Part shown: positions 1 to 7,225 of the stretch, in pieces
Numbering within the stretch: position 1 is the stretch's first letter
Layout of the letters: the number at the start of each line of letters is the position of its first letter
DNA from: DASYSA01 sp036003885
GTDB taxonomy: Bacteria > Acidobacteriota > Blastocatellia > UBA7656
Direction: 5' to 3'
Length of the DNA stretch: 18,795 nucleotides
Assembly: GCA_036003885.1 (NCBI GenBank)
Contig: DASYSA010000396.1
Span: forward strand, 1-18,795
Notes under the pieces: generated by a model
The model's input: only the letters and a program-made list of their open reading frames with translations
Told to the model about the DNA's origin: nothing
The model's database searches: none
Translations under genes and position numbers: made by a program

Positions 1-569
1 TTCTTGCCTTTGATTCGCGGTCCGGTGACCTCCTTGATAACGAAAGCGGGTGGGGCGGCAACTGTCGGCTCGAACACTCCGTTCGCCGAGATCAAATTCT
101 TGAGCATGGGCAGGGCGGCCACTCGCCCGGCGAGTCCTTCGCGCGCCAGCATCTTACGCGCCCATATCAGATCGTATCGCCCAAGGTTAATCACATCGAC
201 CGGCCAGCGGCTGTAGGCCCGAGCGACCTGCTCGTTCTGCAACATAGTGTAGTCGGCATAGCCGCTGCTGTCGTAGAGGAAGTGGCCGGCCTCGAGCTGA
301 ATCACCGGAGTCGCGGTGAACTTCTTCCTGAAAGCTTCGACATAGCCCACGCGCCGCGCCAGACCGCCTCGAGGATGATTGCAGTCGCACATCTCCAGGT
401 TTCCACGGAGGTTCGCTCCAAACAGAATAGCCAACGCCGCTCCGTCGTCTTCACCCAATCTCTCATCGAACGTCGCGGGCACGGTCGCCCCCGGAGCCGG
501 AGTCTGCGTGAGCACCGATGCGCACAAAAGCGTGATCCCGAGAGCGGCGTAAATTGTCTTCTTCAGCAC
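1..569 (-). CDS. 5'-nucleotidase/metallophosphoesterase-like secreted protein (3' end outside window)
   Basis: Reading leftward from a GTG at 569 gives 189 uninterrupted codons to the window edge. The GTG is preceded by GAGGAATCC, a plausible ribosome site. The N-terminus (VLKKTIYAALGITLLCASVL) is a signal peptide, so the product is exported. Shortly after comes ILFGANLRGNLEMCDCNHPRG followed by GLARRVGY; this resembles the GNLEPCGC...GGLARR segment of UshA/5'-nucleotidase-like metallophosphoesterases that sit beside multihaem or TPR proteins. The downstream YTMLQNEQVARAYSRWPVDVINLGRYDL fits the part of those proteins concerned with phosphoesterase metal-site segments, but the diagnostic metal ligands are not all visible in the piece present. 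It is divergent from the MHS transporter. That it is a true coding frame is quite sure; the family is an inference from short motifs. Confidence 0.72.
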   Translation of the reverse strand, partial: MLKKTIYAALGITLLCASVLTQTPAPGATVPATFDERLGEDDGAALAILFGANLRGNLEMCDCNHPRGGLARRVGYVEAFRKKFTATPVIQLEAGHFLYDSSGYADYTMLQNEQVARAYSRWPVDVINLGRYDLIWARKMLAREGLAGRVAALPMLKNLISANGVFEPTVAAPPAFVIKEVTGPRIKGK

Positions 570-686
570 TTGGATTCCTCGACTGATAGTTGTCTACAGC
601 ACCTTTTTATCACGACCGCAATGCAGCGCGAAAGGCGTTCGATCTTCAACTCTTGGCTTCAGCTTCCGAAAACCCGACTCGTTACT

Positions 687-714
687 TTGCGATCGACTTC
701 AGCAAAGCTATTAT
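687..714 (+). promoter_or_regulatory. Candidate sigma-70-type promoter for the MHS transporter
   Basis: TTGCGA at 687-692 and TATTAT at 709-714 are separated by 16 nt, close to the sigma-70 consensus spacing. They lie about 95 nt before the favoured TTG start at 810, in the divergent gap with the phosphoesterase gene. This is only a string match in a region of ordinary composition; no transcription evidence exists. Confidence 0.3.
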
Positions 715-809
715 GATTGATCCCTCAGGGGTGCAGTGACGCGGTCAGCACGCTTGTCGGTTTTAAAGTTGCTCTTCATCACGACTTCTCAACAGGAGGC
801 AAGCCAACG

Positions 810-2237
810 TTGAGCTCGAACACCTCGGCAACCTCGGCAACCTCGGCATCCTCGCCGACCTACGCATACAATCTGAAAGCAGTAATCGCAGCGTCTTCCG
901 CCGGAACGATGATAGAGTGGTACGACTTCTATCTCTACGGCACACTGGCGGTCTTTTTCTCACGGCTTTTTTTCCCGACCGGCAACCCAACGACTGGATT
1001 TCTCGCAAGCCTGGCCACCTTCGGCGCGGGCTTCGCAGTCAGACCCTTCGGTGCTGTCTTCTTCGGAAGAGTTGGCGACCTTGTAGGACGCAAATACGCC
1101 TTCCTGGTGACGCTCACCATAATGGGAGCGTCCACATTTGGCGTGGGCCTGCTCCCGACATATGAAACAATCGGAATCGCTGCGCCGATCATACTAGTCC
1201 TGCTGAGACTGCTGCAGGGTCTGGCGCTCGGCGGTGAGTACGGAGGGGCCGCAACCTACGTAGCCGAACACGCTCCGGATCACAGAAGAGGTTATTACAC
1301 CAGCTTCATCCAGACGACAGCTACGCTGGGCTTCTTCCTGGCGCTGGGCGTCGTGCTGATTACCAGGCTATCGCTGGGTGATGCCGCATTCACGCAGTGG
1401 GGTTGGCGAATCCCCTTCCTGATCTCAGCCATCTTGCTGGGCCTGTCGTTCTACATTCGAATACGGCTCAAAGAATCTCCCTTGTTTGCCAGACTGAAGG
1501 AGCAGGGCAAATCCTCGACAACCCCCATCAAAGACAGCCTGGGAAGCGGCAAGAACTGGCGGTTGATCCTGCTCGCTCTGTTTGGCGCGACCGCAGGTCA
1601 GGCCGTAGTCTGGTACACCGGCCAATTCTACGCATTGTACTTCCTGCAGACGGCGCTTCGGATTGACTACGCGACCGCCTACATCATCGTCGCGATAGCC
1701 CTTGCCCTTGGCACGCCCTTCTTCCTGGTCTTCGGGTCGTTGTCGGACCGAGTGGGCAGAAAGAAGATAATGATGGCGGGCTGCCTGATCGCTGCAATCA
1801 CCTACGTGCCGATCTACATCGCGATGAATGCGTTCAAAACGAATGTCGTCGTTCTGACTGTTTTAGTGCTGATCCAGGTCGTCTATGTAACTATGGTTTA
1901 CGGCCCAATAGCGGCGTTTCTAGTCGAGCTCTTTCCAGCCAGGATCAGATATACATCGATGTCTCTGCCGTACCATCTCGGCAACGGAGAGTTTGGCGGC
2001 TTCCTGCCTCTGATCGCATCAGCGATCGTGGCGGGGACCGGCAACATTTATGCCGGCCTCGCTTATCCGATATTGATTGCGTTGATGACTTTTGTAATTG
2101 GAGTCATCTACCTGCCCGAGACAAACCACGTCAGAATCTGGGACGAAGTCGAGGGCGAGGCGCCCATGGGAATTGGTCAACCAGCTCTCGAAGAGCGAGG
2201 TCGGGGCCTCGAGGATCTCATTTCGAAGTCGGACTAG
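810..2237 (+). CDS. MFS transporter, metabolite:H+ symporter (MHS) family
   Basis: A 475-residue inner-membrane symporter of the major facilitator superfamily. The start chosen is TTG at 810, because a perfect AGGAGG lies at 794-799 with 10 nt spacing; the frame is open back to 717 but that part has no ribosome site and does not look like the family. After a short polar tail with a repeated Thr-Ser-Ala triplet (a 9-nt ACCTCGGCA repeat in the DNA), TM1 carries EWYDFYLYG (about 36-44), followed by the cytoplasmic loop GRVGDLVGRK (87-96), RLLQGLALGGEYGGAA in TM4, the ESPLF segment after TM6, and a second loop SDRVGRKK. These are hallmarks of the MHS family (relatives of ProP, ShiA, KgtP). About twelve hydrophobic segments are present. 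The substrate cannot be read from sequence; organic acid or betaine-like compounds are typical for the family. Confidence 0.92.
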   Translation: MSSNTSATSATSASSPTYAYNLKAVIAASSAGTMIEWYDFYLYGTLAVFFSRLFFPTGNPTTGFLASLATFGAGFAVRPFGAVFFGRVGDLVGRKYAFLVTLTIMGASTFGVGLLPTYETIGIAAPIILVLLRLLQGLALGGEYGGAATYVAEHAPDHRRGYYTSFIQTTATLGFFLALGVVLITRLSLGDAAFTQWGWRIPFLISAILLGLSFYIRIRLKESPLFARLKEQGKSSTTPIKDSLGSGKNWRLILLALFGATAGQAVVWYTGQFYALYFLQTALRIDYATAYIIVAIALALGTPFFLVFGSLSDRVGRKKIMMAGCLIAAITYVPIYIAMNAFKTNVVVLTVLVLIQVVYVTMVYGPIAAFLVELFPARIRYTSMSLPYHLGNGEFGGFLPLIASAIVAGTGNIYAGLAYPILIALMTFVIGVIYLPETNHVRIWDEVEGEAPMGIGQPALEERGRGLEDLISKSD

Positions 2238-2285
2238 CCGCGAGGCTATGCTCTTGATTCCTTCGCTCCACGTGCTCGGAGAGCG

Positions 2286-2334
2286 CCCATCTCATTTACC
2301 TCATCACTTCAGTGAGATGGGGTGTTAATGAGAT
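2286..2334. repeat. Imperfect palindrome downstream of the transporter gene
   Basis: CCCATCTCA at 2286-2294 is matched by TGAGATGGG at 2313-2321 (9-bp perfect stem), and the overlapping ATCTCATT at 2289-2296 by AATGAGAT at 2327-2334. The two pairings are mutually exclusive, so the tract behaves as a slipped palindrome of short CTCAT-like units. It sits 49 nt after the transporter stop. There is no following T-run, so an intrinsic terminator is not supported. The rest of the gap from 2238 to 2468 shows nothing else. Confidence 0.5.
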
Positions 2335-2468
2335 AACGATGTCCTGGCCTTTGAGTTCCAATTCTAAATTGCATCCCCGCTTGCCACCCGGAGGCGGTTC
2401 AATTAGCATACTCGAGTCTCAAGTTACGGTTGTCGCTCACCAAATCACGCTGTCTTGGAGAATCGTCG

Positions 2469-3965
2469 ATGAACGTCTTGCTGCTCTCGATGCCCGATTC
2501 ATTCGAGCACATGCCTTCGATTGTCATTCGAATGCCCAACGGCGCGCTTTCGTCGATAGCGGGAAACATCGATCCGCATCACAAGGTCGCAGTGGGAGAT
2601 CTGATCCTCGTCCAACAGAGCGTTCGTGAAACCGTCGAGCGGCTGGTGCATGAGATGCAGCCCGACGTAGTCGGACTATCGGTGATGACCTTCCAGCGCA
2701 GGACAGCGCGAAAGATCATAGACCTGATCCATTCGCTCAAGCCCGGCGTAAGAGTCGCAGTTGGAGGCTACGATCCGAGCCTCGCACCGGAGGAGTACAC
2801 GAACGGTTCAACGGGACTGGTGGATTTCATCGTGCGCGGCGAGGGCGAGATTACGTTTCGGGAGATGCTGCGGGCGATCGAGAACGAGACGGGGTTCGAT
2901 CACATCGGCGGCCTCTCGTACCGGAGCGGAGACCGCTTTTATCACAACCCGGACCGGGGGGTGAACAGCCTGGAAGGCGGCGAGATCAAGCCGCCCAACC
3001 GCGGCGCTCGCGCCCTCGCTGGATACACAATGCTTGGGCGGCAGGTCGACGTGATCGAAACTTCCCGAGGCTGCACGTTCGATTGCAGCTTCTGCTCGAT
3101 CATCGAAATGCGCGGCCGCAACTTTCATACCTACTCATTCGACCGGGTCATCAGCGATATCCGCGACGCCCGCGACCACGGTGCGCGAGCCCTTTTTATC
3201 GTCGACGACAACATTTCGCTCAACGTTCGCCGCTTCGAAGCCCTGTGTCAGGCGATCATAGATGCGGGACTGAACGACATCGACTATCTGGTACAGGCGA
3301 TGACGTCATCGATTGCCAATCACGGAGACACCCTTGCGCCACTAATGCACAAGGCTGGGTTCCGATACGTATTTCTGGGCATCGAGAACATTCTGGAGGA
3401 CGATCTCGAGTTTCTGCGTGCGAGTTCGAAGAACATCAAGCGGGAGAACGGGCAGAAAGCGGGCAACGCGACGATGAAGGCCATCGAATACATCCACCGA
3501 AACAAGATGTATGTGGTCGGGGGCTTGATCGTCGGCAACCCTGACGACACGAAAGAGTCTGTGGAAGCCAATCTGGAGTTTGCCAGCCAGTACATCGACT
3601 GGCCCTATATACAGCATCCGACGCCGTATCCTCGCACGCCTATGACCAAGGACTTTCGCGATCGCGGGCTGATAATCAACGAGGATATGTCTGAGTATGA
3701 CGGTACAACCGCAGTGGTGCGAACCGAGCATCTCTCGGCGGAAGAGATCGAATTCATGAGGTGGAAAGCCGAGCGCTGGATGAAGCTGCGTCACATGCCG
3801 GTCGCGCTGGCGCACGACCCTCTGTTCGTTTTGCGTTCTGCGCCGAAGATGTTCAAGCACACGTTTCGAGGCAGCAGCATAAGATCGCTGTTAGGCCTCG
3901 AGGACGAACACGAGGCCTTCAAGCGTTACCGCGAGATCAGGAAAGCCGAGCGCGTCTACATCTAA
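2469..3965 (+). CDS. B12-binding-domain-type radical SAM protein
   Basis: A 498-residue soluble radical S-adenosylmethionine enzyme. The frame opens at 2430, but ATG 2469 is preferred: GGAG at 2457-2460 is 8 nt upstream, and MNVLLLSMPD is the typical first beta strand of the cobalamin-binding fold. Residues about 1-135 form that Rossmann-like domain (DVVGLSVMTFQ, RVAVGGYDPS, DFIVRGEGEITF). The [4Fe-4S]-SAM motif CTFDCSFC has cysteines at 202, 206 and 209 and is followed by a TIM-barrel-like region with FIVDDNISLN and YVFLGIENI. The C-terminal 130 residues contain YPRTPMTKDFRDRG, as in many of these class B enzymes. A strict DxHxxG cobalamin-ligand motif is not seen; the nearest string is DPHHKV at 35-40, so cobalamin binding may be base-off without a His ligand, or lost. 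The substrate is unknown and the neighbours give no pathway clue. Confidence 0.9.
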   Translation: MNVLLLSMPDSFEHMPSIVIRMPNGALSSIAGNIDPHHKVAVGDLILVQQSVRETVERLVHEMQPDVVGLSVMTFQRRTARKIIDLIHSLKPGVRVAVGGYDPSLAPEEYTNGSTGLVDFIVRGEGEITFREMLRAIENETGFDHIGGLSYRSGDRFYHNPDRGVNSLEGGEIKPPNRGARALAGYTMLGRQVDVIETSRGCTFDCSFCSIIEMRGRNFHTYSFDRVISDIRDARDHGARALFIVDDNISLNVRRFEALCQAIIDAGLNDIDYLVQAMTSSIANHGDTLAPLMHKAGFRYVFLGIENILEDDLEFLRASSKNIKRENGQKAGNATMKAIEYIHRNKMYVVGGLIVGNPDDTKESVEANLEFASQYIDWPYIQHPTPYPRTPMTKDFRDRGLIINEDMSEYDGTTAVVRTEHLSAEEIEFMRWKAERWMKLRHMPVALAHDPLFVLRSAPKMFKHTFRGSSIRSLLGLEDEHEAFKRYREIRKAERVYI

Positions 3966-3966
3966 T

Positions 3967-4028
3967 ATGCGTGATGCCACAGGAACAACTGACCACTTTC
4001 CACGCATCACGGATCACGCATCACCTCT
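3967..4028. repeat. Heptad repeat/inverted repeat between convergent genes
   Basis: Units CACGCAT (4001-4007), CACGGAT (4008-4014), CACGCAT (4015-4021) and CACCTCT (4022-4028) are in exact 7-nt phase. The inverse ATGCGTGAT occurs at 3967-3975 and pairs with ATCACGCAT at 4013-4021. The tract begins one base after the radical SAM stop and contains the TGA stop (4014-4016) and last codons of the cyclodeaminase gene on the other strand. TGCCACAGG also occurs twice (3975-3983 and 4030-4038). It could form a bidirectional hairpin between convergent genes, but without T-runs it is not a clear terminator. Confidence 0.6.
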
Positions 4029-4985
4029 CTGCCACAGGTCTATGCTCTCACCGATTCCTCGTTCGCTCGCCAGATTGTAAAGCCTCAGCGCAGTAGCTAT
4101 GTCCTCCAGGGCGATGCCGTTGGATTTGAATATTGTGATTTCGTCCTCGCTGGTGCGGCCGGGCGCGCGGCCCGCAATGATCTGACCAAGCTCGGTCACC
4201 GACTCCCACCAGATCACTCCCCGCTCGATTGCAGGCAAAAGATCGCCCGCTTCAAGCTTGGATTGCTCTATCGAGTCCACCGCAATAATTGAGGCTCGTC
4301 GAATAGTTTCGACGTCGATCTCGGCTTTGGATGCGAAGTTCGATCCGGCGGCGTTGATGTGAGTACCGGGCTCCAGCCATTTGCCGTCAAGCACAGGCTC
4401 ACGGGCGCTGGTAGCAGTAACGATGATCGCCTGGCCACGCGCCGCCTCTTCGGGTGTTTCGGCTGCTGAGACCTGGACGCGAAGCAGCGAGGTCATCTTG
4501 CGGGCAAAGGCTTCGCGGCGCTCAGGCTTGCGGCTGTAGGCCTTGATCGATTTGATCGGGCGCGCGGCGCAGACCGCCATGAGCTGGCTTTCGGCTTGCC
4601 ATCCAGTCCCGTAGATCCCAACTGTGTCGGCCCCTTCGCGAGCCAGGTACCTGGTCGCTACGCCGGAAGCTGCGCCTGTGCGCATCTGGCCGAGTCTGTC
4701 CGCCTCTATCATCGCCAGCATATCGCCGCTGTCCGAATCGTAGAGGAGTACGAGGAATCGCGTCCCCTGGCGCGCTGTGGTGTAGACCTTCAAGCCGCAA
4801 ACTCCCAGGCGTTTGTCACCCGCGGCCATTACATGCAGCAGTGACGTTGGAGACGGCACGCGATAGCGGGGCCGGTTAGTCGCCTGCCCCTGGGCCTGAT
4901 CGCGTAGAACCTCCTCGACCGCAGCCATCGCCGTTTGAATATCGAGCAGTTCAGTAACGTGGTGCTCTCTGAGTAGTAGAGTCAT
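4014..4985 (-). CDS. Ornithine cyclodeaminase/mu-crystallin family dehydrogenase
   Basis: A 323-residue cytosolic NAD(P)-dependent enzyme of the family that includes ornithine cyclodeaminase, archaeal-type alanine dehydrogenase and imine/opine-type reductases. The ATG at 4985 gives the usual family beginning MTLLLREHHVTELLDIQTAMAAVE, so the start is sound although no Shine-Dalgarno is present. KVYTTARQG and RTGAASGVATRYLA carry substrate-site Lys/Arg residues. VGIYGTGWQAESQL (about 141-154) is the dinucleotide-binding loop. GTHINAAGSNFASKAEID and FKSNGIALEDIA are conserved C-terminal family blocks. Length is normal for the family. Substrate cannot be decided between amino-acid dehydrogenase, cyclodeaminase and ketimine reductase. 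The neighbouring VWA gene is upstream on the same strand with a 120-nt gap full of short repeats, so co-transcription is uncertain. Confidence 0.9.
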   Translation of the reverse strand: MTLLLREHHVTELLDIQTAMAAVEEVLRDQAQGQATNRPRYRVPSPTSLLHVMAAGDKRLGVCGLKVYTTARQGTRFLVLLYDSDSGDMLAMIEADRLGQMRTGAASGVATRYLAREGADTVGIYGTGWQAESQLMAVCAARPIKSIKAYSRKPERREAFARKMTSLLRVQVSAAETPEEAARGQAIIVTATSAREPVLDGKWLEPGTHINAAGSNFASKAEIDVETIRRASIIAVDSIEQSKLEAGDLLPAIERGVIWWESVTELGQIIAGRAPGRTSEDEITIFKSNGIALEDIATALRLYNLASERGIGESIDLWQRGDA

Positions 4986-4986
4986 G

Positions 4987-5028
4987 TCAGTTTTCAGTTT
5001 TTAGTCTTCAGTTTTCAGTCATCAGTTC
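4987..5028. repeat. Heptad array, consensus TCAGTTT, abutting a start codon
   Basis: Six consecutive 7-nt units: TCAGTTT, TCAGTTT, TTAGTCT, TCAGTTT, TCAGTCA, TCAGTTC. The array begins one base from the cyclodeaminase ATG (4983-4985, minus strand) and therefore occupies the place where a ribosome binding site would be; no purine-rich Shine-Dalgarno remains. Period and size match the other tracts in the window, while the unit differs. Confidence 0.75.
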
Positions 5029-5083
5029 TGAATGGTATGATGACCCCCGCCGCGAATGTTAGTTCCTTCCAATCAAATCACAC

Positions 5084-5104
5084 ATCACGGATCACGGATC
5101 ACTC
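5084..5104. repeat. Short heptad tract, unit ATCACGG
   Basis: Three consecutive 7-nt units ATCACGG, ATCACGG, ATCACTC end one base before the VWA gene's stop codon complement (5106-5108). The unit is the same in rotated phase as CACGGAT/CACGCAT of the tract at 3967-4028, so two gaps flanking the cyclodeaminase gene share a unit. Confidence 0.55.
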
Positions 5105-5105
5105 T

Positions 5106-6218
5106 TCATTTCGCCCAGTAGCCCGAGCGCGCCCTAACGCTCGCTCCCTTTGCTTTCCCGCGGACCTCAACTCTTATTGTGCGCCAGCGGCCGTTACGTG
5201 CGTCATTGGTCGAATAGTACCCAATCGAATACTGCGCCCGCAGATCGTCCGCCACCTGCTTGTAGACACCAGCCAGGTCCATCAACGAGCGCACCGGATA
5301 GACTCGTCCCCCCGCACGCTGGGCCAACTCTCCTTCCTGCCGCCGGGCGAGCTCGAACAGCCCGCGGTTGATCTTCGTCAACAGCTCGGGCGGAAGCACC
5401 CTGCGGTCGCGATGCCGGTCAAGCGAATCCATATCGTATGCATCGAAATAGCGATCGACCTGACTCTGCGACAGATTTGCGTAGTCCGGGTCGCTGTTCG
5501 GTTTCAGCAACCTGTTCAGCGTCACCGCCTCCGTGTTGAGCTCGAGAAAGTAGACCGACGCATCGGACTTCTCGACCAGCTTCGCGACCTCAGGATATCT
5601 GATCTTACTCGATGAATCGACTCCGTCCGAGACGCATATTATGGCCTTTCGCCCTTCGACCGTTTTGAGTGGACTCTCTTCAACGGCAAGAAACAGCGCG
5701 TCGTAAAAAGAGGTACCCGTGCTTTCGCCGAAGCGGGAGCCGCCTCCGCCTTCAGGAGTCGCAGCGCTGTCGATCGCTGCCTCGACCTTTGCACGGCCGT
5801 CGTTCAAGTCGGCGATCAATTCCACCTCGCCGCTGAACACTATCACGCCCACGCGATCGTCCCTGCGCAGCTCAGCAAGGAAGTTTTTTGCCGCGCGTTT
5901 GATCAACACTATTTCGTCGGCAGTCGATCCCGAGATGTCGAGCAACAGCATCAGAGTGAAAGGCTCTTCGCCGGACGCGAAGTGGGAGATCTTCTGTATC
6001 ACACCGTCTTCATAGACATTGAAGTCATTAGCCTTGAGCGATCTGATCGCGACGCCGTTCGAATCGGTGACCGCTGCCGTGATTGTCACCAGGTCGGCCT
6101 TGAGCTTGATCGTCTGGTCTTGATCACGCTGGGGCGGAGGCATTTGTCCGAGCGCGTGACTCCCGGCCAATGGCATCACAAGCAGTAGTAGCAGCTTCGT
6201 CCTCGTCATCCTCTGCAC
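5106..6218 (-). CDS. Secreted VWA-domain protein (acidobacterial VWFA-related family)
   Basis: About 370 residues, exported, of the VWFA-related family abundant in Acidobacteria. The start is given as GTG 6218 because GGAGG lies 5 nt before it; ATG 6209 (three codons later) and TTG 6230 are alternatives. The signal peptide is TRTKLLLLLVMPLAGSHALGQ. A conserved strand segment follows (LVTITAAVTDSNG...LKANDFNVYEDGVIQKI), a small beta domain typical of the family. The VWA fold begins at LLLDISGS; DISGS (about 94-98) is the metal-ion MIDAS motif, with TSFYDAL supplying the Thr and ICVSDGVDSSS the distal Asp. The C-terminus YSIGYYSTN...GRWRTIRVEVRG...ARSGYWAK is the usual family ending. It is presumably an adhesion or protein-interaction module; its partner is unknown. 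It is divergent from the FKBP gene. Confidence 0.9.
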   Translation of the reverse strand: MQRMTRTKLLLLLVMPLAGSHALGQMPPPQRDQDQTIKLKADLVTITAAVTDSNGVAIRSLKANDFNVYEDGVIQKISHFASGEEPFTLMLLLDISGSTADEIVLIKRAAKNFLAELRRDDRVGVIVFSGEVELIADLNDGRAKVEAAIDSAATPEGGGGSRFGESTGTSFYDALFLAVEESPLKTVEGRKAIICVSDGVDSSSKIRYPEVAKLVEKSDASVYFLELNTEAVTLNRLLKPNSDPDYANLSQSQVDRYFDAYDMDSLDRHRDRRVLPPELLTKINRGLFELARRQEGELAQRAGGRVYPVRSLMDLAGVYKQVADDLRAQYSIGYYSTNDARNGRWRTIRVEVRGKAKGASVRARSGYWAK

Positions 6219-6489
6219 TGTAACCTCCAACTATCTCAAACAGGTTTAATCCTAGCTTGCGGGCAGCGCGGTTGCCAGTCGGGGAGTGCTCGGAACTCAG
6301 CACTTTTGTTCCGTTCCGCCGTTGTGTTAATCTTTTCACCTTAACAGCGCTCTTCTTTGCACCCCAGAGATTTGGGTTCTTCCCAGGCCAACTTCGGAAC
6401 TGAGCCTTTTCTCCGCTGCAAAACGACGAGCATGGAAATCACTATCAGCTGTGATCGTGCGGTCCGCATTTCACAGGGGAGAGGTTCCG

Positions 6490-6951
6490 ATGGCGACGGT
6501 GAAGGACGGGGATGTCATATCCCTCCATTACACAGGGTCTCTGGACGACGGAACGGTGTTTGACACTTCGGAGCAGGGCTCGCCGCTGAGCTTCACCGTC
6601 GGCGCCGGCGAGGTCATCCCTGGTTTCGAGGAGGGCGTCAGGGGGATGGAAATTGGCGAGACGCGCGAGTTCAACATTGCGCCCGAGCAGGCGTACGGCG
6701 AATACCACGAAGACCTGGTCAGGGTGGTTCCACGCTCGGCATTTCCGCCTAACATCACGCCTGAGATGGGTCTTGGCTTCGAGCTGGAGCTCCCTTCGGG
6801 CCAAACCCTTCCAGTGAGAATCATTGATGTGGAGGGCGATGAGGTGACGCTGGACGCAAATCATTTGCTGGCCGGGGAGACCCTCACATTCAAGATTCGC
6901 CTCCTCAGCATCGACATGAGCGCCGGGCCGGCGGCCGCCAGCGGCAGTTAG
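6490..6951 (+). CDS. FKBP-type peptidyl-prolyl cis-trans isomerase, SlyD-like
   Basis: A 153-residue cytosolic prolyl isomerase/chaperone. The frame is open from 6451 but ATG 6490 is chosen because AGGGGAGAGG lies directly upstream (6475-6484) and MATVKDGDVISLHYTGSLDDGTVFD is the standard FKBP start. The active-site segments are YTGSLDDGTVFDTS, FTVGAGEVIPGFEEGVRGM and IAPEQAYGEY. They are followed by an insert-in-flap (IF) domain (about 70-130: EDLVRVVPRSAFP...VRIIDVEGDEVTLDANHLLAGETLTF) as in SlyD and FkpB. The histidine/cysteine-rich metal-binding tail of E. coli SlyD is absent; the end is a short Ala/Gly/Ser tail. The TAG stop directly touches the large heptad array that follows. Confidence 0.93.
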   Translation: MATVKDGDVISLHYTGSLDDGTVFDTSEQGSPLSFTVGAGEVIPGFEEGVRGMEIGETREFNIAPEQAYGEYHEDLVRVVPRSAFPPNITPEMGLGFELELPSGQTLPVRIIDVEGDEVTLDANHLLAGETLTFKIRLLSIDMSAGPAAASGS

Positions 6952-7105
6952 GAGTGCTGAGTCCTGAGTCCTGAGTGCTGAGTCCTGAGTCCTGAGTCCT
7001 GAGTCCTGAGCGCTGAGTCCTGAGTCCTGAGCGCTGAGTCCTGAGTGCTGAGTCCTGAGTGCTGAGTCCTGAGTCCTGAGTGCTGAGTCCTGAGTGCTGA
7101 GTCCT
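6952..7105. repeat. 22-unit heptanucleotide array (direct arm), GAG(T/C)(C/G)CT
   Basis: Exactly 22 contiguous 7-nt units in unbroken phase, starting the base after the FKBP stop codon. Only three variants occur: GAGTCCT (most), GAGTGCT and GAGCGCT; variation is confined to positions 4 and 5. It is followed by a 24-nt non-repeated core (7106-7129) and an inverted array at 7130-7204. Frames through the array give heptapeptide ladders and are not genes. Confidence 0.95.
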
Positions 7106-7129
7106 GAGCGGCAATCAAACCTGTGACCC

Positions 7130-7204
7130 AGCACTCAGCACTACTCAGCACTCAGTACTCAGCACTCAGTACTCAGCACTCAGCAATACTCAGCACTCAG
7201 CACT
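7130..7204. repeat. Inverted heptanucleotide array (AGCACTC/AGTACTC), partner arm
   Basis: About eleven units of AGCACTC and AGTACTC, the first being the reverse complement of GAGTGCT in the preceding arm. Phase slips by +3 nt twice, giving 10-nt units AGCACTACTC (7137-7146) and AGCAATACTC (7182-7191). The dominant unit of the other arm, GAGTCCT, has no exact complement here, so the two arms have drifted apart or were built separately. The array ends just before the AAGGAG ribosome site of the hydantoinase gene. Confidence 0.9.
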
Positions 7205-7225
7205 TCGAAAAAGGAGACCGGCCGA

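Noticed and set aside
282..716. Plus-strand 144-codon frame over the left-edge gene
   Set aside because: It is opposite the signal-peptide-bearing phosphoesterase-like frame and has Arg/Ser-rich shadow composition.
6284..6304. Single-unit trace of the GAGTGCT/AGCACT repeat in the VWA-FKBP gap
   Set aside because: GAGTGCT and AGCACT occur once each 8 nt apart; too short to distinguish from chance.
6445..7151. Long minus-strand frames with heptapeptide ladders (LSTQDSG/ALRTQDS-type repeats)
   Set aside because: They are produced by a 7-nt DNA repeat read in three frames (21 nt gives 7 residues), lie antisense to the FKBP gene or within non-coding arrays, and have no ribosome site.
6952..7204. 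CRISPR array
   Set aside because: Units are 7 nt, contiguous, with no unique spacers; no cas gene is present. The 22-nt pair at 9392-9440 has only two copies and a 5-nt spacing.
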